A stretch of 31,950 bases of DNA, taken from Welwitschia mirabilis. Lineage: Eukaryota > Gnetophyta > Gnetopsida > Welwitschiales. The first letter of the stretch is position 1. Each line of letters begins with the position of its first letter. Below, piece by piece: positions 31,828 to 31,950 of the stretch. The stretch is from positions 187,153,824-187,185,773 of the forward strand of contig JBOZIK010000001.1 of the NCBI GenBank assembly GCA_051453625.1, in the 5' to 3' direction. A program made the translations under genes and the position numbers. The notes under the pieces are model-generated. The model ran no database searches, was not told where the DNA came from, and saw only the letters and a program-made list of their open reading frames with translations.

Positions 31828-31930
31828 AATAACATATCTCGGACATATCAGTAGTTAGGGGACAAGAAATGGTAAAAGACTGATACATCAATAAAAATAA
31901 CACATCCCAAAAATATTAGTGATTGAGAAT
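31828..31930. repeat. 68-bp imperfect repeat, partly doubled
   Basis: aataacatatctcggacata at 31828 and aataacacatcccaaaaata at 31896, both followed by tcagtagttag or ttagtgattgag. ggacatatcagt also occurs at 31809 and 31841. Confidence 0.6.
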
Positions 31931-31950
31931 GCCCATTAGCTTAAATATAT

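Overview
The window looks like plant nuclear intergenic DNA. It is very AT-rich (I estimate roughly 70% or more), has no long intact reading frame, and consists of old, stop-riddled LTR retrotransposons and L1-type LINE pieces with 25-85 bp minisatellites. LTR promoters have the plant-type TATAAATA box, and one LTR ends like the plant Tekay/Del group. I cannot name the species. I see no functional protein gene, tRNA, rRNA or CRISPR array. Eight N-runs (five of exactly 100) mark it as a scaffold of short contigs, and two or three of these joins look wrong.

Layout. 1-2343: a ~390 bp direct repeat pair (R1, R2), then a minus-strand gypsy-type LTR ending TGTCACATCC with a TATA box. 2344-4157: nothing recognised. 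4158-17668: two diverged copies of one segmental duplication made of left flank, minus-strand LTR retrotransposon and right flank. The central contig (7162-15029) holds the fuller copy: 3' LTR 7576-8600, internal region with polypurine tract, decayed gag-like frame and primer-binding site, 5' LTR 12061-13177. The other copy is split in two: 4158-7061 and 15130-17668. Its two halves share 123 bp at 120/123 identity across the intervening contig, so they probably join directly. 20141-21544: a solo LTR of the same family. 22973-31357: an L1-type reverse-transcriptase remnant amplified as three tandem units of 3.1-3.8 kb. 31311-31930: nested short tandem repeats.

Order of events (inference). The LTR element inserted first: its two LTRs differ by about a quarter in a sampled stretch, and a degenerate 5-bp target duplication (gaact/gaaat) survives. 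The locus was then duplicated; a left-flank sample differs by about 10%. Stop codons in the gag-like frame shared by both copies show it was dead before duplication. Likewise a shared stop in the LINE RT frame shows it was dead before the tandem amplification. The most novel item is the LTR family itself: gag-like frame only, no pol motif recognised, and a U3 carrying an exact 6 x 25 bp array in one LTR but a different ~16-bp array in the solo copy.
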